From Isochrysis galbana (Eukaryota; Haptophyta; Isochrysidales; Isochrysidaceae): 64,000 bases of DNA. A program made the translations under genes and the position numbers. The notes beneath the pieces were generated by a model. It was not told the DNA's origin. It worked only from the letters and a program-made list of their open reading frames with translations, and made no database searches. Shown here one piece after another: positions 11,337 to 22,213 of this stretch. The first letter of the stretch is position 1; each line of letters begins with the position of its first letter. The stretch is from contig CM030939.1 of NCBI GenBank assembly GCA_018136815.1, positions 2,488,808 to 2,552,807 on the forward strand, read 5' to 3'.

Positions 11337-12952
11337 TCAGAATTGTGCCGCCTCGTCCGCGATGCGGAGGACAAAGTCGGTCAAGGCCTTCACCACCTGC
11401 CAGCAGCGCAAAGGACAAGGCCAGGTTGGGGTGAGGCTGCTACAGTTCTTGAGAAAAGCAAACAGCTCGGCTCGCCTAGCCGCTGGCACTGCTAAGGATG
11501 GCCCCGCAATGTTTCCCGCAAACTGCCCCGATGCGGGCAGTCCCATAGAGCGTTGCCACCGCACGCGCACCTGAGGCCCCCCCAAATCGTGTCCACCATT
11601 ATGAGAGACGAAGGTCACGTCTGCGCCATTGGCACTCAATAACTCCTTGACCCACCCGGAGCACGCGTACGGGAGGGTCGAGTCGGCCATGCCGTGCGTG
11701 ACAAGGACCGGAAGTGGAGGCGAGCCACTTCGCTTCAGCGCCTGAGAGAAGGTTCGGGCCGGAAACATGTGGGACGATTATGCATGGATAAGACAATGTA
11801 GCAGATGGTTCAAGATCAAAGTTGGAGAGATCAACATAGTCCCAAGTGCTGTGAAAGTGTGTGTCGACATGTACCATCAAGTCATGCAGGTAGCCCAACA
11901 CGTGTTGCGAGACTTTTCGTCAAGTTTGAGGATGTTAAACACATATCCATAGCGCACACATTACAATGCGAGTGTGTGTCAACGCGGTCGATACCTGAAG
12001 CTTTTCTGCCCATTGTTCAACCACAATGGGCGCTCCGGATAGGAAGGCGACGCCCCCTACGCGCTCCTCAACTGGCATCTGTGGCACGGATGATAGGCTG
12101 TGCGTGAGGAAGACGGATCTCAAGCAATCGAGATCGCTCGCAGAGTAGCATGAATACATGTATAAACCCATGGCTCGAGCGTGTGATTGATCTCTCACAT
12201 CTAGTTGCCAGAGACACCAGCACATGGCTTCACACTTCGCGCTCAGCCCACCGCTGCTGCTGCATGTCGGCGAATGGGTCGTCGTTTTTGGCGAAAGTAC
12301 GCCCCCGCCAGCGTACCTGCAGCGCAGCGTCCATGCTCGTCATCGCACCTTGCGAGAAGCCGCCGAGCAGCAGCTTCCTTGGATGGAGTAGCTTGCCCGA
12401 GGCTGCGGCCGCAAACTGGCGGACCTCCCTGAGGAGCTGTGCGAGCGACTCGCGGCAGGTATCGAGCCCTTCGGGCTGCTGACGAATCATCCGTGCCATT
12501 GCCTCGGGTCCCGACGACTGCATCGTCAGGAAGGCCATTACGTCGATCTGCCACCATGCGTAGCCAAGCATGGGCACAGCAGGTGCCTGCGGGAGGACGT
12601 AGCAGACCTTCCTCTGGCCAAGTGCATTCGCGAGCATGGCGGGGAGGTCGGCGAAGTCGGAGGAAGTCGCACCCAGTCCGTGAAGCACGAGCACGCATAG
12701 ATCGGCGCTGGCACGCCCCGCCAGCACCTCAGGGTGTCCGAGCACAAGACACTGCAGAGAGCCGAATCGGCGCTCGAGCCGTGAGGCGGCCGCGGCCGGG
12801 GCAGGAGCGCGCTCGCGAAGCCGCGCCCGGGCTTGGGCGGCGCGCTCGCGCAGGTCTGACTTGTCCAAGCAGTCCGCGCTCGATAGCCCTGCCTCGGCGA
12901 TAAGGGATTTGAGTTCCTTGAGAGAGAGCGACGAGAGGTCCGCCTCCGCCAT
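11337..12952 (-). CDS. Acyl-protein thioesterase/carboxylesterase-like hydrolase, four exons
   Basis: Exons on the minus strand: 12952-12317, 12078-11995, 11741-11571 and 11396-11337. All junctions are phase 0 GT-AG; the product is 316 residues. The alpha/beta-hydrolase core follows the APT1/LYPLA pattern: LVLHGLGATSSDF (about 88-100), nucleophile Ser200 in GGFSQGAM, Asp260 in THGMADSTLP and His291 in SHNGGHDLG, which makes a complete triad. FLSGAP (exon 2) also fits the family. The family removes thioester-linked acyl groups from proteins or cleaves small esters. An N-terminal extension of about 60 residues, not usual for APT1, starts with a SAP-like helical segment (LSLKELKSLIAEAGL) followed by an Ala/Arg-rich linker. 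Cellular location cannot be told. The first 50 bases upstream match those of the gene at 51339-52196. Confidence 0.85.
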
Positions 12953-13004
12953 CCCGCGCCGCGCCGCGCTGACAAACGAGACCCAAGAGAAGGCAGACCT
13001 CTGG

Positions 13005-13050
13005 TAGAGTTTTCTTGTTGTCCTAGTCTAATCCTAGTGCTTAGGGACCG
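13005..13050 (-). promoter_or_regulatory. Shared upstream motif U1, copy 1
   Basis: On the minus strand, CGGTCCCT, then AGCACTA, then after about 11 bases ACAACAAGAAAACTCTA, 52 bases before the ATG at 12952. The same two blocks in the same order and nearly the same spacing lie 28 bases before the unrelated gene starting at 52196. This is either a promoter/5'-UTR element or a small repeat that lies at gene starts. Confidence 0.5.
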
Positions 13051-13400
13051 TGCCTCATCGGCAACGGAGCCCCTACCCCCTACCCCCTACCTACCCCTCG
13101 ATGTGGGGTGTGCGCGGTTGGTGCATGGCTCGTCCGGTGTATGTGGCTAGGGATGCTAACCAACAAGATGCTCCACAAGACTTCAATTCTTAAATGGTAC
13201 CCCCGTAGAGAGGTCACCTCAATGCTCAATCATCAATCTCAATGCTCTGCTCAATCTCGGACACCGTCACCTCCACCTCAACCTCAATGCCCTATCAATC
13301 TCAATCTTTGAAAACATCTGAAAGATTCTGGCTACTACTGCTAGCTACCGGGGGCCATCGCACTCACGGTGCTGACTCGCGCCATCGCCTATACCCCAGA
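13051..13400. other. Simple-repeat spacer
   Basis: Contains a CCCCTAC tandem (about 13072-13095) and imperfect CAATGCTC/CAATCTC repeats (about 13220-13308). No gene seen. Confidence 0.55.
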
Positions 13401-13416
13401 CACTCAGCTAGCACTT

Positions 13417-13900
13417 TTAATGATACGCGACCGCCTCGATGTATTCCATGCAGAGGTACGCGACGGCCGCCTCGGCTCCAATGAATTTGGTGTTTTTGAT
13501 CTTGGAGTTCTCGTCGGAATAGTCGCCGACGAGCATGAGCTTCGCGTTGCACCAACTGCCCATGTATGGCTCGAGGAGTGCCCACACCGACTGGTAGCGT
13601 TCCTTGGCTGCATCCACAGGGAAGTCAGAAGTCGAAGTCACCACTTCACCACCTCCATGGCCCATACATACTGGAGTTGGTGGCGAGCAGCATCGCCGGG
13701 ATGGCACCGCTCATGCTCTCCTGCGTGTGAGCGCAGAACTTGTGGCTCGCCGGGTTCCAGATCTCCTCGTACGTGCGGGATGCCGGTCGCCTGTCGCTGC
13801 GCCAGAAAGACGAAATACTGGCGTCCTCTGCGCAGGGGGCGCTGTGCGTGCGCATGCAATGGCCGGATTCCGGGACTGGAAAGTTGTGTCCAAATAGCTA
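13417..13900 (-). pseudogene. Decayed fragment of an unrecognised gene family (copy 1)
   Basis: The minus strand encodes RTYEEIWNP and ESMSGAIPAMLLATN in one frame, then after a frame change SVWALLEPYMG, NAKLMLVGDYSDEN and KFIGAEAAVAYLCMEYIEAVA before a stop at about 13417. The second half is clearly related to the frame at 30200-30400 (KLMLMLVGDYSDEYSN, KYIGDEAAVAYLC). The frame change and the loss of the C-terminal part seen in the other copy mark it as broken. The family is not one I recognise; it may be a transposon protein or an amplified host gene. Confidence 0.5.
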
Positions 13901-14792
13901 GTGGGGGTGGCTAGGATCTAGGAGATAACATTAATTATTAATTATTCTATGTATATTCCATTCACCTAGGGGCACTCCGAGGATTGTGGCGTATTCTCAA
14001 AGCTTTTTTAAGGGACACATTGGATGATGTGGCACGTGGGACAGTGGTGGATCCCTTACTTGAACAACTATTGGCCACGATAGGTTCCACAATATTATAC
14101 CCAAGGATTGGTATGGGTTAGAGCTTTCCGCGACACGCTATCGGTAATCGGGAGAGACATTTAACGAAACGAAATGGCCAGTCTCACTTGGGACTGCGGC
14201 TGGGGAATTCACGCACGATCTCATGTCAAGCTGGCATAGAAAGCCATGCTTCCTGCGGCTGGAGCACTCCAGCGTGATCTCTATGACGAGCAGCTCTGGC
14301 TCATGCGCAGCCACAACCACCGGCTCACACTTTCTCGCGATTTCCTTTTGTCGAAGAAAGTTTTACTTTCGCAGCAAGGAAAGCTTTCATCCACGAATCC
14401 ATTGATTTCCGTCCTCGAGATGCGGTGTCGCGATGCCAATGCGGCTCGTGCGCCGATCCTCACTTCTTCCCAGCACGTCACGTCGCCATCGCTCATCCCT
14501 GCCATGGAATCTCTCATTTGTGCCCCCCACGATTCGCAAGTTATCGCCTGATCTCTTCCCCTTAGCGTCAGGCACGCCCGCTCCTGAGTACTTCCTCGCC
14601 AACAAATGGCCACCTTCCCAATCAACACTCAGTCTCTCAACGTCTCCTCCCTTGCCCAGCCGTAGTACTCAGCGCAACCTAGTCTGCGCATATGAAAGTC
14701 ATGCTGCAACAACAACTAAGTACAAAAGTTGACAAAGAGGTGTAATTCACACCGCTGCATAGGCAAGCAGTGGGCTCTGAGCACACATGCAC
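13901..14792. other. Spacer, nothing recognised
   Basis: AT-rich at 13925-13960, otherwise mixed. The overlapping frames at 14246-14551 (plus) and 14281-14628 (minus) have no motifs and no support. Confidence 0.5.
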
Positions 14793-15899
14793 TTATTCCG
14801 CTTTGAGGCGCAGGGGCGGCGCATTGGGAGTCGAAGCAAGTATAAACGTTACCGCACCGAAGCATGAGCAGATGAACTGTCCGTTTGCGCGCCGCGGGCA
14901 GTATCGCTCCGACAGCTCTTTTGCGGTAGTGATGCTCACCACGGTGAGGCCCGATTCGCGTGCGTAGATCCCTTCATCCCCTGTCGGGACGCCGCACTTG
15001 AATGGCTCACCAAAGCCACGCTGCATCACAAATTTGAGCCCAGGAGACTCGACAAACCAATTGTAAAACACGTCAAAAGCGATGTGCGCGCATGTGCAGT
15101 GGGAGGCAATGGAGCGGAGAGTGTTCCGCACAGAGTGCTCTGAAAGGTAATACGTCACACCCTCCCAAAGAATGAGCATAGGCGCTTTTGTGTCTAGCCC
15201 GGCCTTTACCAACTCGGCCATCGCCTCCTGGGTCTCAAAGTTGACAGGTACAAATGTAACGTGCCTTGTCTCAACGCGAGCCGCTTCCAACATTTTCCGC
15301 TTATCGGCTTGAGTGGTGGGCATATCCACCTCCCACACGCGCGTGCTGGGTGACACCAGACGATAGGCGCGAGTGTCGAATCCCGCGCCCAGGATGACCA
15401 GCTGCTTAGGCTGATCATCGAGGAGAGAATCCAGCCAACTGGTGCGGCAGTGGTGAAACCCAAGTGCCATGTCCCCTGGGAAGGCCCCTCTAGCTTCCGG
15501 CACACGGGCAAGTAGGCAGCGCAGCGCAAAGTACATATCCTCTTCCATAGAGATGCGACCCGCAAGGTGATATCGTAGCCCCTGGATCACACCCTGAAGC
15601 TTCTCGAAGATCCATGGCGCGTCCTCTCGGTAGGTGACAGGCAGAAAGACATGCGCCAGGGTGTCGGGCCCAAAGCCGAGGGCGGCGCCGCGATAGCGCT
15701 GCCACATGACCATAGCGGCGGTGCCAGACGAGCTGGCCGTCACGCCAGCACGGCGCGCCGTCCGCCTGAATAGCCGATAGCAAACGATCATCAGTGTCCC
15801 AGAGAGGTAGATGGCGCGCAGCGGCTGTGTGAGAAGGTTGGCCAGCATGTCCGCCAGCTGCACACGCCAGCTGACGCGATGTGGGACGGAAATTTGCAT
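14793..15899 (-). CDS. LCMT/PPM-type SAM-dependent methyltransferase
   Basis: A single exon, 368 residues from ATG 15899. It has the layout of the leucine carboxyl methyltransferase / TIGR00027 group of class-I methyltransferases: SAM motif I LVILGAGFDTRAYRL (about 167-181), acidic motif II VWEVDMP (188-194), HVTFVPVNFE, LILWEGVTYYL and IAFDVFYNWFV. A hydrophobic segment near 33-42 (SGTLMIVCY) suggests a membrane anchor or targeting leader. The frame stays open up to 16148, with other ATGs at 16076 and 16148, but ATG 15899 is favoured because a sense-strand CT-rich tract (15920-16000), typical of gene starts here, lies just before it, and the longer reading runs into repeat R5. The methyl acceptor (protein C-terminus or small molecule) is unknown. 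Confidence 0.82.
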   Translation of the reverse strand: MQISVPHRVSWRVQLADMLANLLTQPLRAIYLSGTLMIVCYRLFRRTARRAGVTASSSGTAAMVMWQRYRGAALGFGPDTLAHVFLPVTYREDAPWIFEKLQGVIQGLRYHLAGRISMEEDMYFALRCLLARVPEARGAFPGDMALGFHHCRTSWLDSLLDDQPKQLVILGAGFDTRAYRLVSPSTRVWEVDMPTTQADKRKMLEAARVETRHVTFVPVNFETQEAMAELVKAGLDTKAPMLILWEGVTYYLSEHSVRNTLRSIASHCTCAHIAFDVFYNWFVESPGLKFVMQRGFGEPFKCGVPTGDEGIYARESGLTVVSITTAKELSERYCPRRANGQFICSCFGAVTFILASTPNAPPLRLKAE

Positions 15900-16135
15900 C
15901 ACGTACGGACGGAGAAGCGTCAGGGCGAGAGAGGGCGGAGTGAGGGAGGATGAGGGAGAGCGGTGGAGAAAGAGAGGGAGTGAAGTGGAGCAGGCGGAGG
16001 ACGGATGCCTGGGCGTGAGCTGCGCCTCGCTTCCTCGGCAGCTTCTACCAGTTAAACCGTCGGCAGGTTTCGTCATTCCCAACCAAGGAAGGAGCACACA
16101 CAACACACAACCTCCGTCCCTAGATAGATGCCACC

Positions 16136-16448
16136 TGTGTGGACTCAAGTGAGTTCTTTAGTATATGTGTAGGTTCTACTCCCATAGTGGCAACGTGGGG
16201 TGTTGTCGGAACACGTGTTCTCGCCGTTGCGCTAGCGCTATGTTCATGCCTATGATCTACACAATGTTGCTGAATATCGCTGGGCCCCATAAGGGTGGGG
16301 CCAAACATGGTACCCCCGCCGAGAGGAGATCAGTCCCTTCTCGCGTGCGCCTCAGCGCACACTCACCGAGCCTCTTCACCCAACACAAGGTTGGAAATTG
16401 GGCCAACAACGAATTCGTTGTTGAACAAAATTCATTGTCACTGCCACC
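16136..16448 (+). repeat. 313-bp repeat R5, copy 1
   Basis: Nearly identical to 48524-48843, differing by a handful of substitutions and one 8-base insertion. Limits are sharp: it begins TGTGTGGACTCAAGTGAG and ends ATTGTCACTGCCACC in both, while flanks differ. It contains the near-palindrome GGGCCCCAT...GTGGGGCC. It has no ORF that spans it and no convincing terminal inverted repeats. Both copies lie in the same orientation just upstream of unrelated minus-strand genes. Confidence 0.85.
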
Positions 16449-16483
16449 CTAGATGAGAAAAACAGAAATCAAGTCCAAATTTG

Positions 16484-16669
16484 CAGATTTTGCTCTCGAA
16501 ATTTGCGGACGAGTTGCTCTCGCATCGCCTGGGGCTGATCCCACTGCACGCGCCGCCCGACAGGGGCGTCTTGCCCCGCTTCAGGCTCGATCGGGAGGGT
16601 CCGTGCAAAGTGCTCTCGTCTGACCTGCAACTGGTGGACGGCGAGGCGGCGGTCGACGGAAGCGTCTGA
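16484..16669 (+). pseudogene. Orphan RPB3/RPAC1-like exon
   Basis: After an acceptor-like TTTGCAG, a plus-strand frame reads KFADELLSHRLGLIPL followed by FRLDREGPCKVLSSDLQL and ends at a TGA (16667-16669). HRLGLIPL preceded by DE is the hallmark of the RPB3/AC40 subunit family of RNA polymerases, and the following beta segment fits the region after it. No upstream exon with the dimerisation helix or downstream exons could be found: repeat R5 ends 35 bp upstream, and the frame stops. It is probably a gene fragment or relic cut by repeat insertion, though a functional multi-exon gene with exons I missed is possible. Confidence 0.45.
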
Positions 16670-18100
16670 GCCCAAGGTCGTTGGGTTTTATTTTGGGTTT
16701 TTCGTGAGTGTTTTTGTAGCAACTTCGTCGAGTCTCTCCGTGTTCCCAAGCGAGTCCCCCCGAATTTCCGAGTCTATACCCCGAGTCAACGAGTCAATAC
16801 AAGTCAAGCACGCGCTTGAGCCACCCCCAGTCGCCTGCCACCACCTCCCACAAGCCTCCTTCCGCACTTCCGCGCCCTCCGTGCGTCATGCATCGTGCGT
16901 CGATCACCATGCCCGTAGTCATCCCCGAGGAAAGCTCCATGAGCTCCCCGCAAGAACCGCATTCCGCGCTAGCTGCCGGCGCGCCCTCGCAGGCAATCTC
17001 CAAGAGTGAGATCAGCCTTGCTCTGAATGACACTGACACCCCCGGACAGGCAGTACAGAGCCCTGCGCGATCGCACGGCGTCGCCTGCGCCGTCGTCTCG
17101 CTTGCGCCCATGCTAGCAATGGACCGGGCAAGCGTCGAAAGTAAACGTATTGAGTATCGGCCTTCCTGATCGGGAGAGCATCGCGAACCTGTTCCGACAG
17201 CTGGGCGTAGACCTCGTGGAGGAGAAGCCGCCCTGGGCCCCAAGCTGCGCGGCGCGATGTGAGCATGTGAGCTAGTCCTGCAGTCCTGCCAAAATTCGCC
17301 CACCAACTAGTCCTGCCAAATTGCGGTCTGAAAGCGCGCGGCGCGATTCTTATAATTGTATACTATGGACATTTGATGGCTGTCCCATGATCGACGGAAC
17401 GACACCTGCCCGCAGGGGTTTCCTGTCGCGACCACGCATAGGGAAAAAGTTTGAGGTAGTATTTCGAATCAGTCTAATAGTCTAGTATCCCAACCGTCAG
17501 CCTCCATATCTTTCAGTATCTTTTCAGTTTCCCAGCCGATTTCACGTCTCCAGTCGAACTCCTTCCACATTTGGTCATGATATAAATGGTAGTATGGTAG
17601 AGTTGAAGGGGCGTCTTTAGTGATATGGTGTTTTGTGTCCGCTTAGCGTTTTCGCACATAACGTTAGACTGATTAGCCGCACGTGTTCCGCTAAGTGGGG
17701 TACCGTGGGGAAAAAGTTGCTATGCGCACGCGCCGCGTCCTCGCGCCTCCAGATCCATACAAACATAACATTCTAAGCGAAAAAAAAATTACCACCTGCC
17801 CTCTTTTGACGGAACGCGACTTTGCACCCCGCTCAAACCCACCACCCCTGCAACTTGAGCCCCTAAGTAGAGCACAAGGGGAGATGCCGCCAGGCGGGTA
17901 GTGAGGGAAAGGAAGGGAAAAGGGCGTGGCTACTGGAATGAGTCCCATAGCCGCGAGCGAGGCGAGAATACTAAAAGGGTTTTTTACTACTTTCCGACGG
18001 ATCATTCTAATTCAAATTCCACCTAAGTCCAATTCTTGCAGCGACGCCCCACCTGCCTCTTAATGCGGCAACGTACACTACAAACAGCCCGGAAGCATAC
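16670..18100. other. Spacer with weak coding signal and short repeats
   Basis: A plus-strand stretch at 16890-17270 has two frames of moderate coding appearance (one with IGLPDRESIANLFRQLGVDLV at about 17150-17210), but no family match. 17320-17410 (minus) resembles 29410-29545 and 52455-52540 (shared CATCAAATGTCC and TCGCGCCGCGCGCTTTC blocks). 17925-17985 (minus) matches 29670-29740 and 45760-45835 (TTCTCGCCTCGC, then GTAGCCACGCCC). Confidence 0.45.
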
Positions 18101-18101
18101 G

Positions 18102-19743
18102 CTACTGACGCTCTATGCACAAGATCTTATATCCACTCCACTTTAGCAGGATTTGCCTGACCTCGTTCCAATCCATCCAGACCGATGGCCGCTGCCCTTT
18201 TCGTGCGGTCAGGATCTCACGATGTCCATCGACCTCTCGCATTGCGAAAATGAGCGCATAGTGGTTGGTCAGATGGAAGACAAGAATTCGGCCAGGGATA
18301 CCAAAGTGCGTCTGCAGGACGAGTGAGGAGATAAGGAACGAGGCGTCAGCGTGGAGGAGATGGGGGTGAAACACATCGATCTCGTAACTAGTCCAGAGGT
18401 TAGTTCATGAAGCCATGTAGTTCGCGGCATTGCTACATCCAACCAGGTAAGAATCTATGCATGGGTGTCCACACGGAAAAGCTCACCTGAAGAGCCCGCC
18501 ATTGTTGGAGCGCCCTCTCTTCGTCGTCTCCAGGGGCCAGTCGGATGTATCCCTCTGCCACACTCTGGCCCTTGGGGGGCATGCGTCCCGCCAACGGCAA
18601 CACCCGGCAGTTCACACCCCCATGGGATTCGCAAAGCGAGCGCATCGCCGATGCAACATCTTGGTTGCCAAAGTATCCTGTTGACGGGCGCTCGCGCATC
18701 AGCTTCTCCATACCACCTACTGCCGTATAATACGCGCAAATGTCCTCACGCCACTTCCACGACGTGGAAGATCTGCTTCCTTTCAATCCCTTGTTCGTCA
18801 CGGTGCCTTCACCCTCGCCTTCGACCACTCTAACACTGCCCCCGACGTCGTTTGGGCGTGGAAGAGGCCGGGCTAGCTCTGATGTCAAAGTTTCCGTACA
18901 GGAGAGCTGGTGCATTTGCGTCGCAACCGGACACATCCCCGGCCCCGTGTCCATGGCCGCTGCATCAACATCAGCTTGCGGCTCATCACTAGCCACATCC
19001 TCGGCTTTGATAAGTTCATCAAGCAGACAGAATGCCAGCATCCCGTCCCGTGCGTCCGTGGAGGTCTCACCTCTGTTAACCATCTCTGTGCCTGCCACCA
19101 ACCCTGTGTTCAGAGCACATGCAGCGCAGGATGCGATGCAGGCTTCAGCAGGCACACCCGCGGAAGTTTCACATCTATACCTCTTCGATTGCTCAGTGCT
19201 CTCATCCGGCGTCTGATGCTCACCAGGATGCTCACCAGAAGCCAGGACCTCCGCGACGACTTGTCGCAGCAATTGGATACAATGGCGCGAGGAGACGCCT
19301 TCGCCTGTCTTCTGCTTGCCCCCAAACGATTTCCCTTCGCTCGCAACCCGTGCTCGGAGGGCAGCGTCGACTGGCGCGAAGGGAGCGCCCAGCAGCCTGT
19401 CGATCTTCTTGCGCCGCTTGTCGATGGTGCGCTGCAGGTTGTCTCGCATGACGTCTAGCACATCATTCTGATTCAGCGCACCCTCACTCGAGCGGCCGAG
19501 CGCCATAAGCGCGTTCCAGCTGCCTGCGAGGGAGGCGGCAGCGCATGCGGGCGAGCGTTGCTTCACCCAGCCCGAAAATGCCCCGCCATGGTACTGCAGG
19601 CTGAACGCAGCGTTGGAGGTGGGGAGGTTGCCACCGGGGAGGAGTAGTGCCATCAGATCTTCCTCCTCCGGAGCCTGCGTGTCGCGCTCGTACGGGTCTG
19701 CCCCGTCCTGGTCCTCCTCGAGCACAGCCTCCACCGACGCCAT
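18102..19743 (-). CDS. BIVM-like protein with papain-like Cys/His signature, two exons
   Basis: Exon 1 is 19743-18487 and exon 2 is 18311-18102, joined in phase 0 across CAG|GTGAGC...CTGCAG|ACG, giving 488 residues. Segments GGAFSGWVKQRSPACAAASLAGSWNAL (Cys67), the central KWREDICAYY and RPSTGYFGNQDV, and the C-terminal LVFHLTNHYALIFAMRE (His436) with REILTARKGQRPSVWMDWNEVR follow the conserved parts of the BIVM (basic immunoglobulin-like variable motif-containing) family, whose human member is about 500 residues. The Cys near the N-terminus and His near the C-terminus suggest a cysteine-protease-like fold; this is inference. The middle (about 120-330) is low-conservation and acidic. It diverges from the carrier gene at 20082, with a 338-bp GA-rich spacer between the ATGs. 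Confidence 0.68.
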
Positions 19744-19863
19744 ACGCCTCCGAGCGCGGGAAAATGATTTGTGAGAGAGAGGGAGAGATAGGAGTACGGG
19801 AGATCAAAGAGAGAAGAGAGAATAAGGGGACTCATCAAGAGAGAGAGAGAGGAGAGAGTGAGT

Positions 19864-19903
<40 letters not shown>

Positions 19904-20081
19904 GCGCGGGGAGTAGGAGAATTAGTCAAAGAGAAGAGAGAAGAAAGAGGATAGAGAAGAGAGGGGCAGAAGAGGTGGGAGGAGAGATAGAGCGACGACG
20001 CACACACATATATTTGGTCACACTCTTTATAAAGAGATGTGCAGAAGGCGAGGCACTCACCACAAGCACGCACACAGAGCG
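19744..20081. promoter_or_regulatory. Bidirectional GA-rich spacer
   Basis: Shared upstream region of the BIVM-like gene (minus) and the carrier gene (plus). It has GA microsatellites at 19838-19902 and further purine-rich sequence to about 19990, which is CT-rich on the sense strand of the BIVM-like gene. A TATATTTGG at about 20008 lies 70 bases before the carrier ATG. Confidence 0.4.
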
Positions 20082-22213
20082 ATGGGCAAGCCTCCGCTCT
20101 CATCTCGCCTTGCAGCGAGCCGGGCCGATGGCAGCGCACTCAGCCGGCGGTCGGCGGTTCTGCTCGGTCTGGCTGCGGCCGGCTCATTTGAGCTCCCCGC
20201 CAGCGCCAACCCGTACGCCGCCTCAGGCGGGGCTGTCCTTTCTACCCCTCCTCTCTCTCAGCTTCCAATTGAGTCGTGGCTCAAGCTGGCGCCAAAGAAG
20301 GTGGAGCAGCGTGCGGCCGTGGTCGCGCCGGAGCGGCTCAAATCGCTAAGCAGGCAGCTGGACGAGTTCCTCTCTGACGTGCCAGACGCGCCGCCCAAGG
20401 GACTCGACGCGCTGACCGACCAGGTCAAGAGGAGGGAGCTCGACACCGACCAGGCGCGAGAGCTGCAGAAGGCACTTGAGAAGCGAGGGCAGCTTCTGGC
20501 TAAGCTCGACGCGCAGCCGGCCTGGATTGTCTATGGAGCAGCCTGCTTGGGCGCCTTTGGCAGCACAGTCATCATGCATCCGTGCGTCGGCACGCCTGCG
20601 TTGAGAGGGGGAGAGCGCTCCCAGGGGGCCGACCGCCTGGCAGCTTAGCAATTGTACCTACACTCCTGGCACTGCGCCCGGGAGCGGCCTCGTACCAACC
20701 CGAGCTGCAGCTTCCCACGAGATGCTATCCCCTGTCGTGTACACTCAGGGTGGATACCGTGAAGACGATCCAGATCTCCCAGGCGGAGAAGGGCGACCCT
20801 TTTGAGCTGCCGCCACTATCCCAGTTGTACACGGGGCTCTCAGCTAATTTGCTGAAAGAGGTGCCCCCATCGGCAGTGTATTTGGGGGTCTATGAGCTCA
20901 TCAAGTTGACGCTGTCGTCGTCTCCAACCTTTCTGGCGGACTCGCCATTGCTCGTCTATTTGATCGCGGGCGCGGCAGGAGAAGGGATTGGGTCTATTAT
21001 CCGAGCTCCGTGAGTCGTTGTGCATGCACGTGCTCGCGCGTCGCGATCGCTCGAGTGCTGCAGACTGCGTCAGTGCATCCTACTTGATGAGTTTAGCATA
21101 TTCCAGAGCTCCCGAGTCGGCTGTGCGCACGCGCACTCATAGCAACCAAATCCCGCCTCTCGCCACACATGTACAGCTCGGAGGCTGCAAAGTCACGTGT
21201 TCAGTCTGGTCTTGCTCGCAACGTGCCGGAGGCATTCAATCAGATTGTCATGGATGCAGCCATGCGGAGGAGCACCTTCAACTCGTGGGCCACCTCTGTG
21301 CTTCGGGATGTGCCCTTCGGCGCTCTGCAGATTGCGGTCTTTGAGTGAGTCTGACTCCCTGGATCGCACCGGATTCAGCGTTCGAGAGGGATAGCCAATT
21401 CGCCCAGAGATTACCGCGGCGCTCGCTGGCTGGTCCCTGCACTCCTTCAGCATGAGCACCACCCAGCCCGTCTGAAGAAATTCATCCTTGTGGCCTCCTC
21501 AGCAAACTCCCACCCCACCGTAGATCGCTCAAAACGGCAATCGTTCAATCGCCAACGATGAACTTAGATATTGACTCCATTTACTCCGAGGCGATCCTGG
21601 GTGCGATCGGCGGCTTTGTAGGGTCAGTGGCGTCGACGCCCGCCGACGTGCTCGTCACGCGCATCATCACACAGGTCTACTCTGCTCCCGCCATTCCTCG
21701 CATCTATGCACGTGATATTCAACGGTGATTTCGGTGGCCGCTGCGCTGTTGCACACTAAAGTGCCTCATCCCATGGCTTCCGTCATGTAGACACCCTCGG
21801 AGGATGGCACGAGGTTGGGCACGCTGGGCATGTTCAAGAAGATCCTGCAGGAAGAGGGACCAAGGGGGTTTCTTACTGGAGTGGGCGCTCGGGCTCTTTA
21901 TTGGTATGCTCGGCCGGCCTTCATTCCCGGACAACCATCACCTCACATTGGCCTACTCCTTCGATAATCGATGGCCTTTTCTGTGTGGGCTGAACAAATA
22001 TAGTGGACCAATAAGGCGAGATAGACCATCTGGTCTCATGAATACTGCCAGCGCTGCCTCACACCCATGAGCACGCGCAAACTGGTTGGGCATCGCAGCC
22101 ACCAAGTCGTCTGCCCCGGCACCTTGCTTTGCAGGACACCAGCCATTGGCATTTTCTTGGCGCTTTACTGCTCTTTCCGCAAGCTCTGCCTAGATATTGG
22201 CCTAGGGATGTGA
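20082..22213 (+). CDS. Mitochondrial-carrier-family protein, SAM-carrier-like, six exons
   Basis: Exons 20082-20581, 20749-21009, 21177-21344, 21524-21674, 21791-21903 and 22135-22213; phases close throughout and give 423 residues. Three carrier signatures are split by introns: HPVDTVK (junction 1-2), APSEAAKSR (junction 2-3) and TPADVLVTR (exon 4). This set and the C-terminal half resemble S-adenosylmethionine carriers of plastids/mitochondria, which exchange SAM for SAH. The first about 160 residues are an unusual extension: a leader with twin arginines and a hydrophobic stretch (SRRSAVLLGLAAAGSF, ending PASA at about 42) that looks like a thylakoid Tat-type signal, then a helical, charged segment (LSRQLDEFLSDV...RELQKALEKRGQLL). 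Plastid location is inferred. GT-AG introns of 116-231 bp. Confidence 0.8.

Noticed and set aside
12243-12975. Alternative ORFs over the hydrolase exon 1
   Set aside because: Other frames of the same exon; only the chosen frame has the GFSQGA nucleophile and phase-consistent splicing.
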